Of a DNA stretch of 64,000 nt, positions 28,499 through 37,281 are shown piece by piece. Location of the stretch: positions 1,571,330 through 1,635,329 of the forward strand of contig JAJEEG010000006.1 of assembly GCA_022821085.1 (NCBI GenBank), read 5' to 3'. Below the pieces are notes generated by a model. The model was not told the origin of the DNA and did not search any database. It was given only the letters and a program-made list of their open reading frames with translations. The translations under genes and the position numbers were made by a program. Position 1 is the stretch's first letter, and every line of letters starts with the position of its first letter. Origin of the DNA: Candidatus Latescibacterota bacterium. GTDB taxonomy: Bacteria > JAAXHH01.

Positions 28499-29431
28499 AT
28501 GAACCGGCACGTCACCAGCGGCCGCTGGGGCCTTGGACTGGTCCTTAGCCTGTTCACGATCTTCGTCTGGGGCGGACTGCCCATCGTCCTGAAAATCATG
28601 CTGATCAGCCTGGACGCCTTCACGATGACGTGGTACCGGTTCGTCGTCGCGGCCACGCTCATGGCGTTGATCGTGTACCGGCAGGGGCATTTCCGCCTGG
28701 TCCGTCAACTGAAGGGAGGTTACGCGCTGGTCTTCCTCGTATCGGTACTGGCATTCAGTTCCGCGTACGTGTTGTATCCCCAGGGCCTGAAGTACATTTC
28801 GCCAAGCGCCGCCCAGGTGGTCAACCAGATCTCCCTGCTCTTCCTGCTGCTGGGCGCCATGTTGCTCTTTCATGAACGGATGAACCGGATCCAGGTTTTC
28901 GGGCTCTTGTTGCTCACCGGCGGGATCTTCCTGTTCTTCAACGAAGAACTGGCGGAACTCCTGTCCGGGGAGAGCGCCATGATCCCGGGCATCCTGTGGG
29001 TGACGGTGGCCGCGCTGGCGCTATCTACGTATACGCTGACCCAGAAGCAACTGCTGCAGATCCTGCCCACGTCGGTCATCCTGTTCCTGATCTACCTGTC
29101 CGGTTCGATACTGATCCTGCCCTTCGTTCGATTCGATTCGCTGCTGGCGCAGGACGCCCAGCAAATGATTCTGCTTAACGCTTCGGCGGTGATCTCGCTC
29201 GTTGCCTTCGTTACGCTGGTGGAATCGCTGAAACACCTCGAGGTGTTCCGGGTCAGCATGGTCCTGGCGGTCGTGCCCCTCGTCACCGTCGTGGACATGA
29301 TCATCGCCGCGCCGCTCCTGCCCGGCTTGCTCCAGCCGGAGCACCTGAATCTGCTCAGCATATCCGGCGCCGTACTCGTCGTCATCGGTTCCATACTGGG
29401 GAACCTGCGGCGGTCTGTGAAGTCCGGGTAA
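28499..29431 (+). CDS. EamA/DMT-family transporter
   Basis: 310 aa with about ten hydrophobic segments in two five-helix EamA repeats. The first repeat begins GLVLSLFTIFVWGGLPIVLK, and the second near ILWVTVAALALSTYTLTQ. DMT proteins typically export metabolites such as amino acids or import small solutes. Its place behind two PhyH proteins, a ThDP enzyme and an M81 peptidase suggests transport of the pathway's substrate or product, which is inference. It lies 46 nt after M81. GGGGAAGG is 2-8 nt upstream of the start. Confidence 0.9.
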   Translation: MNRHVTSGRWGLGLVLSLFTIFVWGGLPIVLKIMLISLDAFTMTWYRFVVAATLMALIVYRQGHFRLVRQLKGGYALVFLVSVLAFSSAYVLYPQGLKYISPSAAQVVNQISLLFLLLGAMLLFHERMNRIQVFGLLLLTGGIFLFFNEELAELLSGESAMIPGILWVTVAALALSTYTLTQKQLLQILPTSVILFLIYLSGSILILPFVRFDSLLAQDAQQMILLNASAVISLVAFVTLVESLKHLEVFRVSMVLAVVPLVTVVDMIIAAPLLPGLLQPEHLNLLSISGAVLVVIGSILGNLRRSVKSG

Positions 29432-29456
29432 CCGGATACCGCAAGGAGCCAATACC

Positions 29457-29963
29457 ATGCAGCCCCTCGTAGTCATGGGCCTGAGAACGCTGGCCCACCT
29501 GGACGCGAAAGAAACCATGTACGAACAGATCGACCGGGACGAGATCCAGGCATCGGGACGATTTCCGGTGGAACACCTCGAGGTCATCGCCCAGGAGTTC
29601 GCCCTGGGGATCCTGTCCAGTCACAGCGTGGCCCGTATCGAGCGCGTGGTCGGTCACCTGGGATGGACTCGCCTGTTTCCGGCGGAACACCTGATATCAT
29701 CGGATCCCCGTGACCGGAAGGACGCGGCGAACTGGGAGGGATGGCGGCGGGAATACGAAGCGCGGGGGCTTGCGCTGCACACGGTGGTGGATATCGGCGA
29801 GGTACTGGTGCGCAACCTCGCCGGTTCGTCCGCCTTCGTGGATGTGGACAAGTATTACGTCAGCGCGGAAGCGGGCGTACGCATCGCGGGGGCGACCCGC
29901 ATCACGGCCCTGGACCAGACACGGGCTTACCGGGAGGCTTCTCGGAACCGTAAGGACCGTTAA
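29457..29963 (+). CDS. Conserved-looking protein of unknown function (168 aa)
   Basis: A soluble 168-aa protein with CAAGGAGC 9 nt before the ATG, 25 nt after the EamA gene, so part of the same operon. It has an N-terminal mixed alpha/beta part, with MYEQIDRDEIQASGRFPVEH near 20-39. A Trp-rich middle follows (HLGWTRLFPAEHL, then NWEGWRREYEARG). The tail holds VDIGEVLVRNLAGSSAFVDV. There is no signal peptide, membrane segment or metal motif. I recognise no family. The codon use and ribosome site support a real gene. Confidence 0.7.
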   Translation: MQPLVVMGLRTLAHLDAKETMYEQIDRDEIQASGRFPVEHLEVIAQEFALGILSSHSVARIERVVGHLGWTRLFPAEHLISSDPRDRKDAANWEGWRREYEARGLALHTVVDIGEVLVRNLAGSSAFVDVDKYYVSAEAGVRIAGATRITALDQTRAYREASRNRKDR

Positions 29964-29996
29964 GACGCAGGCAACCGTTGGCACGCGGCCATTGGG

Positions 29997-30030
29997 CTGC
30001 CGGGTTAATACGCCTGCCGGGCTAATAGGC
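29997..30030. repeat. 17-nt tandem duplication between convergent genes
   Basis: CTGCCGGGTTAATACGC (29997-30013) is followed by CTGCCGGGCTAATAGGC. It occupies the 82-nt gap between convergent genes. No clear terminator is seen there. Confidence 0.7.
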
Positions 30031-30045
30031 GGCCAGGATATCGAG

Positions 30046-31362
30046 CTACGGGTTGGACCGCGGCGCCCGGGCGTTCAGGAACTCCAGCACCAGGTGGGTC
30101 ATCACGCGCATGCCCACCGCCACGGATCCGCTGTCCGCCGTCATGGTCGGGGTATGCAGGCCGCCCGAAGGCTGGCCGGGCCGAGTGGTACCGAGCCGGT
30201 AGAAGAACCCCGGAATGACGTTGGCGAAATAGGCGAAGTCCTCGCCGCCCATGGTCGGGGGCAGTTCCAGCACCCGCTCGACGCCCGGCACACCGGCCAG
30301 ATAACCGGCCATTTCGCGGGACAGGTCCGGATCGTTGATCACCGAAGGCGTGCCGCGGTCGTAGATCAGCTCGAAATTCCCATCATACGCCCCGGTAATG
30401 CCTTCCAATATGGAATTCATCCGGCGCTCCACCGTGTCCCTGACCTCGGGGTTGTAGGTGCGCACCGTGCCTTCGAGATGGACTTCCCGGGGGATGATGT
30501 TGAAGCGTTCCCCGCCGCGGAAAATACCCACCGTGACCACGCTGGGTTCCAGGGGCGACAGGGTACGGGACCGGATCGTCTGCAGGGCGAGTACGATCTC
30601 GGAAGCCATGACGATCGGATCGATGCCCTCTTCGGGACGGGCGCCGTGGGCCTGCCTGCCCCGGACCTTGATCGTGAAGTGGTCCACGGCGGCCATGGCC
30701 GGTCCGATGGTGTATCCGACGGTGCCCACCTCGAGGGAGGGCAGTGCGTGGAGACCGAAAATCGCCTCGGGCGCGGGGTTTTGCAGGACGTTCTCACGCA
30801 CCATCAGGTCCGCGCCGCCCTCTTCACCGGGCGGCGGGCCTTCTTCCGCGGGCTGGAAGATGAATTTGACGGTGCCGGGCAGGTCGGCTTTCATGTCGGC
30901 CAGTATGGAAGCCACCCCCAGCTGTACGGCGGTATGCACGTCATGGCCGCAGGCGTGCATCACGCCCACTTCCTTGCCCAGGTAGGTCGTCCGCACCGTC
31001 GACTTGAAGGGCAATACCGTTTCCTCCGTTACCGGCAGCGCGTCCATGTCCGCCCGGATGGCCACCACCGGTCCCGGTCGCCCGCCCTTCAGCACACCGA
31101 CCACACCGGTATGGGCGACCCCCGTCCGGACCTCGATGCCGAGCGCGGTGAGATGGCTTGCCACAAGCTCCGCCGTATTGAACTCCCGGTTTCCCAGTTC
31201 GGGGTTCCGGTGGATATGCTCGCGCATGCGGATGGCATCCGCCCGGTGCTTTGCCACCAGGGCCGCCACGTTATCCTGCTGGGCGGCCGCATACCGTGGC
31301 ATGTCCATGATAAGCAACATGCCCAGGAGGATGAGCAGCGCCCCTGTTCCTCTGTTTCGCAT
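30046..31362 (-). CDS. Secreted M20-family amidohydrolase (IAA-amino acid/hippurate hydrolase-like)
   Basis: 438 aa beginning with a signal peptide (GALLILLGMLLIMDMPRYAA, cut near residue 27), so periplasmic. The M20D metal site is present: D105/D107 (RADMDALPV), C138-G-H140 and H143 (MHACGHDVH) and E173/E174 (QPAEEG). HRNPELGNREF near 51-61 is typical of the hippurate-hydrolase group, which cleaves N-acyl amino acids. Its ribosome site lies at the end of the upstream 587-aa gene, so the two are an operon. Confidence 0.92.
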   Translation of the reverse strand: MRNRGTGALLILLGMLLIMDMPRYAAAQQDNVAALVAKHRADAIRMREHIHRNPELGNREFNTAELVASHLTALGIEVRTGVAHTGVVGVLKGGRPGPVVAIRADMDALPVTEETVLPFKSTVRTTYLGKEVGVMHACGHDVHTAVQLGVASILADMKADLPGTVKFIFQPAEEGPPPGEEGGADLMVRENVLQNPAPEAIFGLHALPSLEVGTVGYTIGPAMAAVDHFTIKVRGRQAHGARPEEGIDPIVMASEIVLALQTIRSRTLSPLEPSVVTVGIFRGGERFNIIPREVHLEGTVRTYNPEVRDTVERRMNSILEGITGAYDGNFELIYDRGTPSVINDPDLSREMAGYLAGVPGVERVLELPPTMGGEDFAYFANVIPGFFYRLGTTRPGQPSGGLHTPTMTADSGSVAVGMRVMTHLVLEFLNARAPRSNP

Positions 31363-31371
31363 ACTGGTCTC

Positions 31372-33135
31372 CTATCTCTCCCAGGGGAAGGCGAAGGACG
31401 GCCGGTTGGCGTAGCGGTTCATGGCCACGCGCAGCCTGCTGCCGCACCCGGGTTCGAGTATTACCGTGAAGCTGGCCCCGTCGACCGGGGTTGATCCGCT
31501 TCCGTCATCCACTTCCAGGATCTGGTGCTCCCCGTAGGCGCCTCCCTGGACGATCACCGTACGGGAGGAGACCTGGTTGGTATTCACCAGGGTCACCACG
31601 GCGCTGTCATCGTGGAGTTCTTCCACGAGCGCGCCCACGTCTTCCGGCATCCCTGGACGCACACGCGCGGGATCGAAATACCGGAACCGGCAGTGCAGTG
31701 GGTGGCCGAAGTGCCCGGTGGGCATACCGCCGAGCATGAGACGGATCAGGGCGTCCACCTCCGCGGGATTCGTGCCGTTCATGTCGTCCGATAGACGCGT
31801 ATCCGGCGAGGACAGGTCGTTTCGCATCCTTTCCATCTTCGAGCGAACGGTCGAGATGTCCTCCTGCAGCGCCTCCTCCGGATAGTCCGGGTTCTGCCCT
31901 TCCAGGTACGCGATCCAGCCCTCCATGGGCAGCCTATCCAGGTCGCGGCGGTCCATGGACCAGTAGTAGATTTGCTCCGCGCCGACATCGAAGGGCTCGG
32001 GCTGATAGTCGTACCAGCCGTCGTCGCCGTGCATGCGGGGATAGAGCGTCCGGCCGTTCTCGACTTTGCTGTGGGCGTTGACCGCGTCGATGACGCCGCG
32101 CCAGGTATCTACGTACTTCTGGTCGCCGGTCAGCAGCAGCCCGTTGCCGAAACTCCAGTGGACCCGGATCAGGAAGTAGGGCCGGTGCGCTGTCTTGCCG
32201 GTCTGGGGCACGATGGTGGAGAACCCCCACCCGTACGCCCCGCCGTACCATCTTCCGCCGCACTCCCCGCCGATGCTCCCGTCCAGTCCGATATTGGAAG
32301 GTGTGATGCCGTTATTCCGCTCTGTACGCTCCACCCAGGCGTCGATATAGTCCTTCGTCCAGTCGAAGTACCTCTCGTCTCCGTCGATCATATAGGCGTT
32401 CAGCGTCATCGTGGTTACGCCCATGTTCAGCGGATGATCGCCGGCCACGTCGTTGTAGTCCTTGAAATGGGCGACCATCTCCTCGTAGTTCCGTTCCCCG
32501 TGTCCCAGTCTGAAACGGCCCTCGACCTCGATGGAGTCGCCGGCCCAGTCGAGCCCGGTGGCCTTGCGCAACATCGGCCCGCGACTGCCGTTGAACATGC
32601 TCTTGATCACGCGATGCTCTGCAATGTAGTTGTCGGCGATGGGATCTTCGCCCATGTAGAAACCGCAGAAACGACGCGTACGGTCCACGAACTTCTTGTC
32701 CTTCGGATCACACAGGCCCTCCAGGAAGAAGGCGGTAAACCCCTCCCCGTTGTGCATCCAGTCGAACATCGTGGGAAATTCCTTGAAATACATGCCGTCC
32801 CGGGCGAATTCCACCTCGGTGGTCTTCGCCTCCGTGTACTGCAGCAGGTGGCCGTCCCAGGCTTTTTTATACAGGTCAAATACTCGCTCCGAAGCGCCGA
32901 TCGCGTAGAGCTCCGGCCAGTTCGCGAAGTTCTCCGCCGCGTCGTCCGGTCCGTCGTCACCGCCCCAGCGGGGCACGCACATCAGGTACCCGCGTTCGTC
33001 GAAGTACTGATCGTAAAACGCTTCCACGGCCTCTTCCTGCTGTTTGATCAGGTTCAGTTCGAGCAAGGCCCACGTAGGAGGCGACATGGGTGACGCAATT
33101 TGCACGGTACGACCCCCTGTTGAGACGGCCGACAT
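31372..33135 (-). CDS. Protein of unknown function, probably an alpha/alpha toroid (glycosidase/lyase-like) fold
   Basis: 587 aa. The sequence alternates helices with aromatic, Gly- and His-rich loops (for example MFDWMHNGEGFTAFFLEG, DHPLNMGVTTMTLNAYMIDG and GGRWYGGAYGWGFSTIVPQ), as in six-hairpin toroids of glycoside hydrolases and polysaccharide lyases. A beta-rich C-terminal region of about 110 residues follows (VVTLVNTNQVSSRTVIVQGG). No known catalytic motif is certain. No signal peptide is apparent from the ATG at 33135. It precedes the M20 gene by 9 nt, which suggests a joint catabolic role. The fold call is inference. Confidence 0.75.
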   Translation of the reverse strand: MSAVSTGGRTVQIASPMSPPTWALLELNLIKQQEEAVEAFYDQYFDERGYLMCVPRWGGDDGPDDAAENFANWPELYAIGASERVFDLYKKAWDGHLLQYTEAKTTEVEFARDGMYFKEFPTMFDWMHNGEGFTAFFLEGLCDPKDKKFVDRTRRFCGFYMGEDPIADNYIAEHRVIKSMFNGSRGPMLRKATGLDWAGDSIEVEGRFRLGHGERNYEEMVAHFKDYNDVAGDHPLNMGVTTMTLNAYMIDGDERYFDWTKDYIDAWVERTERNNGITPSNIGLDGSIGGECGGRWYGGAYGWGFSTIVPQTGKTAHRPYFLIRVHWSFGNGLLLTGDQKYVDTWRGVIDAVNAHSKVENGRTLYPRMHGDDGWYDYQPEPFDVGAEQIYYWSMDRRDLDRLPMEGWIAYLEGQNPDYPEEALQEDISTVRSKMERMRNDLSSPDTRLSDDMNGTNPAEVDALIRLMLGGMPTGHFGHPLHCRFRYFDPARVRPGMPEDVGALVEELHDDSAVVTLVNTNQVSSRTVIVQGGAYGEHQILEVDDGSGSTPVDGASFTVILEPGCGSRLRVAMNRYANRPSFAFPWER

Positions 33136-33246
33136 GGTACAGGTCCTTTCTGTTGATTACGGGAATGTTGGATAACGCGGCTTGGTGAGCGATGATCCGG
33201 TCGACGCTCCGGGCGATCAGGAAGTCGACCAACGGTCTCCGCGTGA

Positions 33247-34059
33247 TCAGGAAGTCAGGCCGCGGCCATATTTCTTGCTGCGCCGGGCACTTTCCTCTAT
33301 AAACGCGAGCAGGTACTCGACTTCGTCGGTATGTTCCAATTCTGCCGTCACCGCTTTCACCGCCTGGGAGATGTTGAGCGATGAACGGTGGAGCATGCGA
33401 TAGGCCTGCTTGAGCGTACGGATGGCTTCTTCGGAGAACCCGCAGCGCTTCAGGCCGATGGTGTTGAGTGAAACGGGCTTCAGCGGATCGTGGCCATACT
33501 TGAAGTACGGACAGATGTCCTTGGTCACCATGCCGCCCCCGCTGATGAAGGCGTTGCGGCCGATCCGGACGAACTGGTGGACGGCGACGAGTCCGCCGGT
33601 GATGGCGAAGTCCTCTATTTCCACGTGGCCGCCCAGTTGCGTGCCGTTGGCGAGGATCACCCGGTTGCCGATCACGCAGTCGTGGGCGACATGCACATAG
33701 GCCATGACCAGGGTATCGCTTCCGATCACCGTCTTTCCCAGCGCGCTCGTTCCGCGATTCAGCGTGGTGAACTCCCGGATGGACGTCCGGTCACCGATCT
33801 CCAGGATGGACTGCTCGCCGATGAATTTCTGGTCCTGGGGGATCGACCCCACGACGGCCCCGTGATAGATCCTGCATTCGGCGCCGATACGGGTATGGGC
33901 GCCGATCAGCGCGCTGGATGCGATCTCGGTACCCTCCCCGATGGTCACGTTGGGTTCCACGATCGTATAGGGACCGATACTGCATCCGGCGCCAAGCTCC
34001 GCGTCGGGATGCACGATGGCCGTGGGATGTATCCGGACTTCGGCGGTTATGTCCGTCAC
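33247..34059 (-). CDS. lpxA: UDP-N-acetylglucosamine acyltransferase
   Basis: A 270-aa first enzyme of lipid A synthesis. Ten or so hexapeptide repeats form the left-handed beta helix ([20 protein letters not shown] onward). The catalytic-His region reads [13 protein letters not shown] and [14 protein letters not shown], and the C-terminal helical part ([19 protein letters not shown]) is LpxA-type. GTG is the start, overlapping the lpxC/fabZ stop by 4 nt (GTGA), so translation is coupled. lpxB is not in the window; the following gene is unrelated. Confidence 0.95.
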   Translation of the reverse strand: MTDITAEVRIHPTAIVHPDAELGAGCSIGPYTIVEPNVTIGEGTEIASSALIGAHTRIGAECRIYHGAVVGSIPQDQKFIGEQSILEIGDRTSIREFTTLNRGTSALGKTVIGSDTLVMAYVHVAHDCVIGNRVILANGTQLGGHVEIEDFAITGGLVAVHQFVRIGRNAFISGGGMVTKDICPYFKYGHDPLKPVSLNTIGLKRCGFSEEAIRTLKQAYRMLHRSSLNISQAVKAVTAELEHTDEVEYLLAFIEESARRSKKYGRGLTS

Positions 34060-35612
34060 TGTGTGGTCTCCTGATCCGCTTGATCCGCCCGGTCCGCCCG
34101 GTCCGCACGGTCCGCACGGTCCGCCCGGTCCGCCCGGTCCGTGATCATGGCCATGAGGGTGGCTTCGGCGACCAGTTCATCGTTTACGTAAGCCTTGCCC
34201 TCCATCTTGCAGGCGTGCATGCGCATCCGGATCGTTTCCAACTCGAAGCGGATCTGGTCGCCGGGTTTTACCAGTCTCCGAAAACGGGCATGGTCGATAC
34301 CCATGAAATACGCCATCTTGCTTTTCGGCTCATCGATCGTATTGAGCAGCAGCAGGCCGCCCGCCTGGGCCATGGCCTCGACGATCAAGACACCCGGCAT
34401 GACGGGATGGCCGGGGAAGTGGCCCGCGAAGAATGGTTCGTTGATGGTCACGTTCTTCAGCGCGGTCACCCGTTTCCCCGGTTCCATGTGGATCACCCGG
34501 TCGATGAGCAGAAAGGGATACCGGTGGGGGAGGATGCGCAGGATGTCCTCGATGTCCAGGGCCGCTTCGGGTGCAGGCGCGGGCTGAGCTGGCGCGGGCT
34601 GAGCTGGCGCGGGCTGAGCTGGCGCGGGCGGCCCAGGTACCGGCTGAGCTGGCGCGGAAGGATCGGCATTCCCGGTTTCCGGCTTCTTCTTCACGCACGC
34701 GCCGCGGATCCGTCGCACGAGTTCCACGTTGGCGGCGTGGGAGGACCGCGCGCCGAATACCTGCGCCCTGAGCGGCGCTCCGAGCAGGGCCAGATCGCCG
34801 ATCAGGTCGAGGGCCTTGTGCCGGCAGGGTTCGTTGTCGAACCGCAGCGGTTGGGTGCCCACGATCCCGTTCTCGCCGATCACCACCCTGTCCTCCACGC
34901 CGAACAGGTCTTTCAGCTCGTCCAGTTCCTCGTCGGACAGGTCCATGTCCGCGATGACCACCGCGCTTTCCAGGCTGCCCCCCTTGATCAGTCCCCTTTC
35001 GCGCAGGGCCTTCACGTCACTCAGGAAGGTCCACGTCCGCGCCGGGGCGAACTCGGTGACGAACTCGTCCTCCAGGGAATAGAGCACGGTGTGCTGGCTG
35101 GCCAGGTTGGATTTCTGGTAGTCGACCATGTAGGTGAGATGGAAATCGTCGGAGGGCATGACGACCAGTTCCTTAAGCAGGCCGTTCTCCCGTTCCGAAT
35201 ACAGCACGGGGTTGTCAAGTTCCAGATATTCCCTGGGAGCGTCCTGTTCGACAATGCCCGCTTCGATCAACGCGTTCACGAAGGGAATGGCGCTGCCGTC
35301 GCAGATCGGCGGCTCGTCCCCGTCCAGTTCGATCCGGATATTGTCCAGGCCCAGGCCCGCGACGGCGGCCAGGACGTGCTCCACGGTGTGAATCCGGACG
35401 CCGTCCCGCGCGAGGTTCGTCCCCCTGGTCGTATCGATCACGTAGTCTATGTCCGCCGGGATTTCCAGATTGTCGGGATGGTCGACACGCACGAACCGGA
35501 TCCCGTCGTTCACGGGACCAGGCTTGAACGTTATCGTTGCCCGCCCCCCGGTATGCAGGCCGATGCCCTTGATGGACGCCGGGGATTTTATCGTACGCTG
35601 GCGTTTGAGCAT
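34056..35612 (-). CDS. lpxC-fabZ: LpxC-FabZ fusion: UDP-3-O-acyl-GlcNAc deacetylase / 3-hydroxyacyl-ACP dehydratase
   Basis: 518 aa. Residues 1-305 are LpxC with zinc ligands H79 (TVEHVLA), H265 and D269 (CRHKALD). Residues 352-490 are FabZ with H398 ([12 protein letters not shown]) and E412. Such fusions are known from several FCB-group bacteria. The linker (about 308-351) contains (PAPAQ)-type repeats coded by 15-nt tandem units. After the normal FabZ end (LMAMI) comes an odd tail of about 28 residues, mostly DRA triplets, coded by 9-nt repeats (34073-34141). The product makes lipid A precursors and unsaturated acyl-ACP. It lies 6 nt after lpxD. Confidence 0.96.
   Translation of the reverse strand: MLKRQRTIKSPASIKGIGLHTGGRATITFKPGPVNDGIRFVRVDHPDNLEIPADIDYVIDTTRGTNLARDGVRIHTVEHVLAAVAGLGLDNIRIELDGDEPPICDGSAIPFVNALIEAGIVEQDAPREYLELDNPVLYSERENGLLKELVVMPSDDFHLTYMVDYQKSNLASQHTVLYSLEDEFVTEFAPARTWTFLSDVKALRERGLIKGGSLESAVVIADMDLSDEELDELKDLFGVEDRVVIGENGIVGTQPLRFDNEPCRHKALDLIGDLALLGAPLRAQVFGARSSHAANVELVRRIRGACVKKKPETGNADPSAPAQPVPGPPAPAQPAPAQPAPAQPAPAPEAALDIEDILRILPHRYPFLLIDRVIHMEPGKRVTALKNVTINEPFFAGHFPGHPVMPGVLIVEAMAQAGGLLLLNTIDEPKSKMAYFMGIDHARFRRLVKPGDQIRFELETIRMRMHACKMEGKAYVNDELVAEATLMAMITDRADRADRADRADRADRADQADQETTQ
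34073..34141. repeat. 9-nt tandem array coding the FabZ DRA tail
   Basis: Seven to eight contiguous units of the GGTCCGCCC type (two are GATCCG variants, two have CAC ends) lie inside the 3' end of lpxC/fabZ, ending just before the lpxA start. Read on the minus strand they give DRA triplets. Confidence 0.9.
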
Positions 35613-35618
35613 GTGCCC

Positions 35619-36677
35619 CTACTCTTTTCCTTCGTTGGATGACCCGTCCAGCTCGCCGCTTTCGAGCGCCTTGATCCGCGTCTCCAGGGTCTGGACCTGG
35701 TGCAGCAGGTCCGGCAGGCGCTTGATGGCCGCCTCGATTCTCCTGGCCTGGTTGTGCGGACGGGCGGGGTATCCCGATACGGTCGATCCGGCGGGAATGG
35801 ACTTGGTCACGCCCGCCTGCCCGCCGATCCTGGAACCGGCGCCGACGCGTATGTGATCGGAGAGACCGGCCTGCCCGCCGATGAGGGTCCCCGATTCAAC
35901 CACCGTGCTCCCCGCGATGCCCACCTGGGCGCAAATGGTGACGTGATCGCCGATCGCGACGTTATGGCCGATCTGTACCAGGTTGTCGATCTTCGTGCCG
36001 CGGCCGATGCGGGTCATGCCCATGGTCGCGCGGTCGATCGTCGAATTCGCGCCGATCTCCACCTCGTCGCCGATCTCCACGCCGCCGACCTGCGGTATTT
36101 TTCTGGCGCCCGCGCTGCCCTGGAAATACCCGAAGCCATCGCTGCCGATCACGACGCCGCCGTGAACGATCACGCCTTCTCCCAGGAATACCCGGTCGTA
36201 GAGCGTCGCGTTGGCGAAGATCCACGTGCCCGCGCCGACCCGGCAATGGGCGCCGATCGCCACGTTCGAGCCGATGCAGGCACCTCGACCAACCTTCGTG
36301 TGCGGGCCGATCGAGACGTGGGGACCGATGGCTGCTTCTTCATCCACTTCCGCGGCAGGATCGATCCTGGCCGTCGGATGGATTCCGCCTTCGGCGGGAC
36401 GGTGTCCGGCGAAATAGGTCGTCAGCAGGGTGACGAGCGCAAGCTCCGGAGAAGCCACCCGGATGATGGGGACCGGGGCATGATCGATTTCCCGGGAGAC
36501 GATGACCGCCGCGGCCTCCGTCGACTCCAGGCGCCGGCTGTGCCGGGCGTTGATCAGGACGGAGATCGAACCCTTGCCGGCCTCGTCCAGCGGCGCCACG
36601 CTTTCTATGATGCATGATCCGTCGCCGATGAGTTCGCCCTGTACCTGCGTCGCGATATCTGCCAGCTTCTGTCGCAT
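35619..36677 (-). CDS. lpxD: UDP-3-O-(3-hydroxyacyl)glucosamine N-acyltransferase
   Basis: 352 aa. It has an N-terminal LpxD uridine-binding domain (DIATQVQGELIGDG onward), hexapeptide repeats from about residue 105 (IHPTARIDPAAEVDEEAAIG) and the catalytic region NLVQIGHNVAIGDHVTICAQ. The C-terminal helix carries a coiled-coil-like tail (LHQVQTLETRIKALESGELD), as in other LpxD proteins. It adds the second acyl chain in lipid A synthesis. It is six nt from ompH on one side and lpxC/fabZ on the other, so one operon. Confidence 0.95.
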   Translation of the reverse strand: MRQKLADIATQVQGELIGDGSCIIESVAPLDEAGKGSISVLINARHSRRLESTEAAAVIVSREIDHAPVPIIRVASPELALVTLLTTYFAGHRPAEGGIHPTARIDPAAEVDEEAAIGPHVSIGPHTKVGRGACIGSNVAIGAHCRVGAGTWIFANATLYDRVFLGEGVIVHGGVVIGSDGFGYFQGSAGARKIPQVGGVEIGDEVEIGANSTIDRATMGMTRIGRGTKIDNLVQIGHNVAIGDHVTICAQVGIAGSTVVESGTLIGGQAGLSDHIRVGAGSRIGGQAGVTKSIPAGSTVSGYPARPHNQARRIEAAIKRLPDLLHQVQTLETRIKALESGELDGSSNEGKE

Positions 36678-36683
36678 GGGTGG

Positions 36684-37232
36684 CTAGTTGGCTTCCTTCC
36701 GCAGTTCCTCCAGGACCTGCCCCGTGAGGTCCCGCGCTCTAAGCGGATCCACGTATATGAGCGACCCGGCATCGAAGATATAGGTGTAATTCTCCGCCTT
36801 GGCCAGGGTCTGCACCACGTTGAGAATGGATTCCTGCAACGGCCTGGTCAATTCCACTTCCTGTTGCGCCAGCTGCATTTGCTGGGACTGGGCGAACTGC
36901 ATGAGCTCCTGTTCCTTCTGCATGATATTCTGCTCGTCCTGCTGCCGCCTGGCCGCGGTCAACATGGTCTTGCGGGCTTCATACTGCTGCCTCAGCATTT
37001 CGACTTCCTGCTGCCTGCTCTGGACCTGTTCCTGCATGGCCGTCACCTGCTTCTGGAAGGCCTCCTCGGCATCCCTGAATCCCTGGTAGGACTGGCGCAG
37101 TCGTTCCATGTCGAGATAGCCGATTTTGAGTTCCTGCGCCTGGGCCGCAACCGGCATCAACAAGACGGCGGCCAGCATGGCCAGCACGGCGAGCACGGCC
37201 GCAATACGAATCATCCCTCTTCCTGAAAGCAT
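36684..37232 (-). CDS. skp: OmpH/Skp-family periplasmic chaperone
   Basis: 182 aa with a signal peptide (AVLAVLAMLAAVLLMPVAAQ, cut near AQAQE) and then the Skp pattern: a short beta strand (KIGYLDMERL) and long Gln- and Glu-rich coiled-coil helices. It ends in YTYIFDAGSLIYVDPLRARD, which completes the trimer body. Skp holds unfolded outer-membrane proteins for BamA. GAGGAGG precedes the ATG. It sits between bamA and lpxD, the standard order. Confidence 0.93.
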   Translation of the reverse strand: MLSGRGMIRIAAVLAVLAMLAAVLLMPVAAQAQELKIGYLDMERLRQSYQGFRDAEEAFQKQVTAMQEQVQSRQQEVEMLRQQYEARKTMLTAARRQQDEQNIMQKEQELMQFAQSQQMQLAQQEVELTRPLQESILNVVQTLAKAENYTYIFDAGSLIYVDPLRARDLTGQVLEELRKEAN

Positions 37233-37281
37233 TGATTTCCTCCTCGAATGCCGGATCGCTCCGGTAACCTGGACCAGCCTG

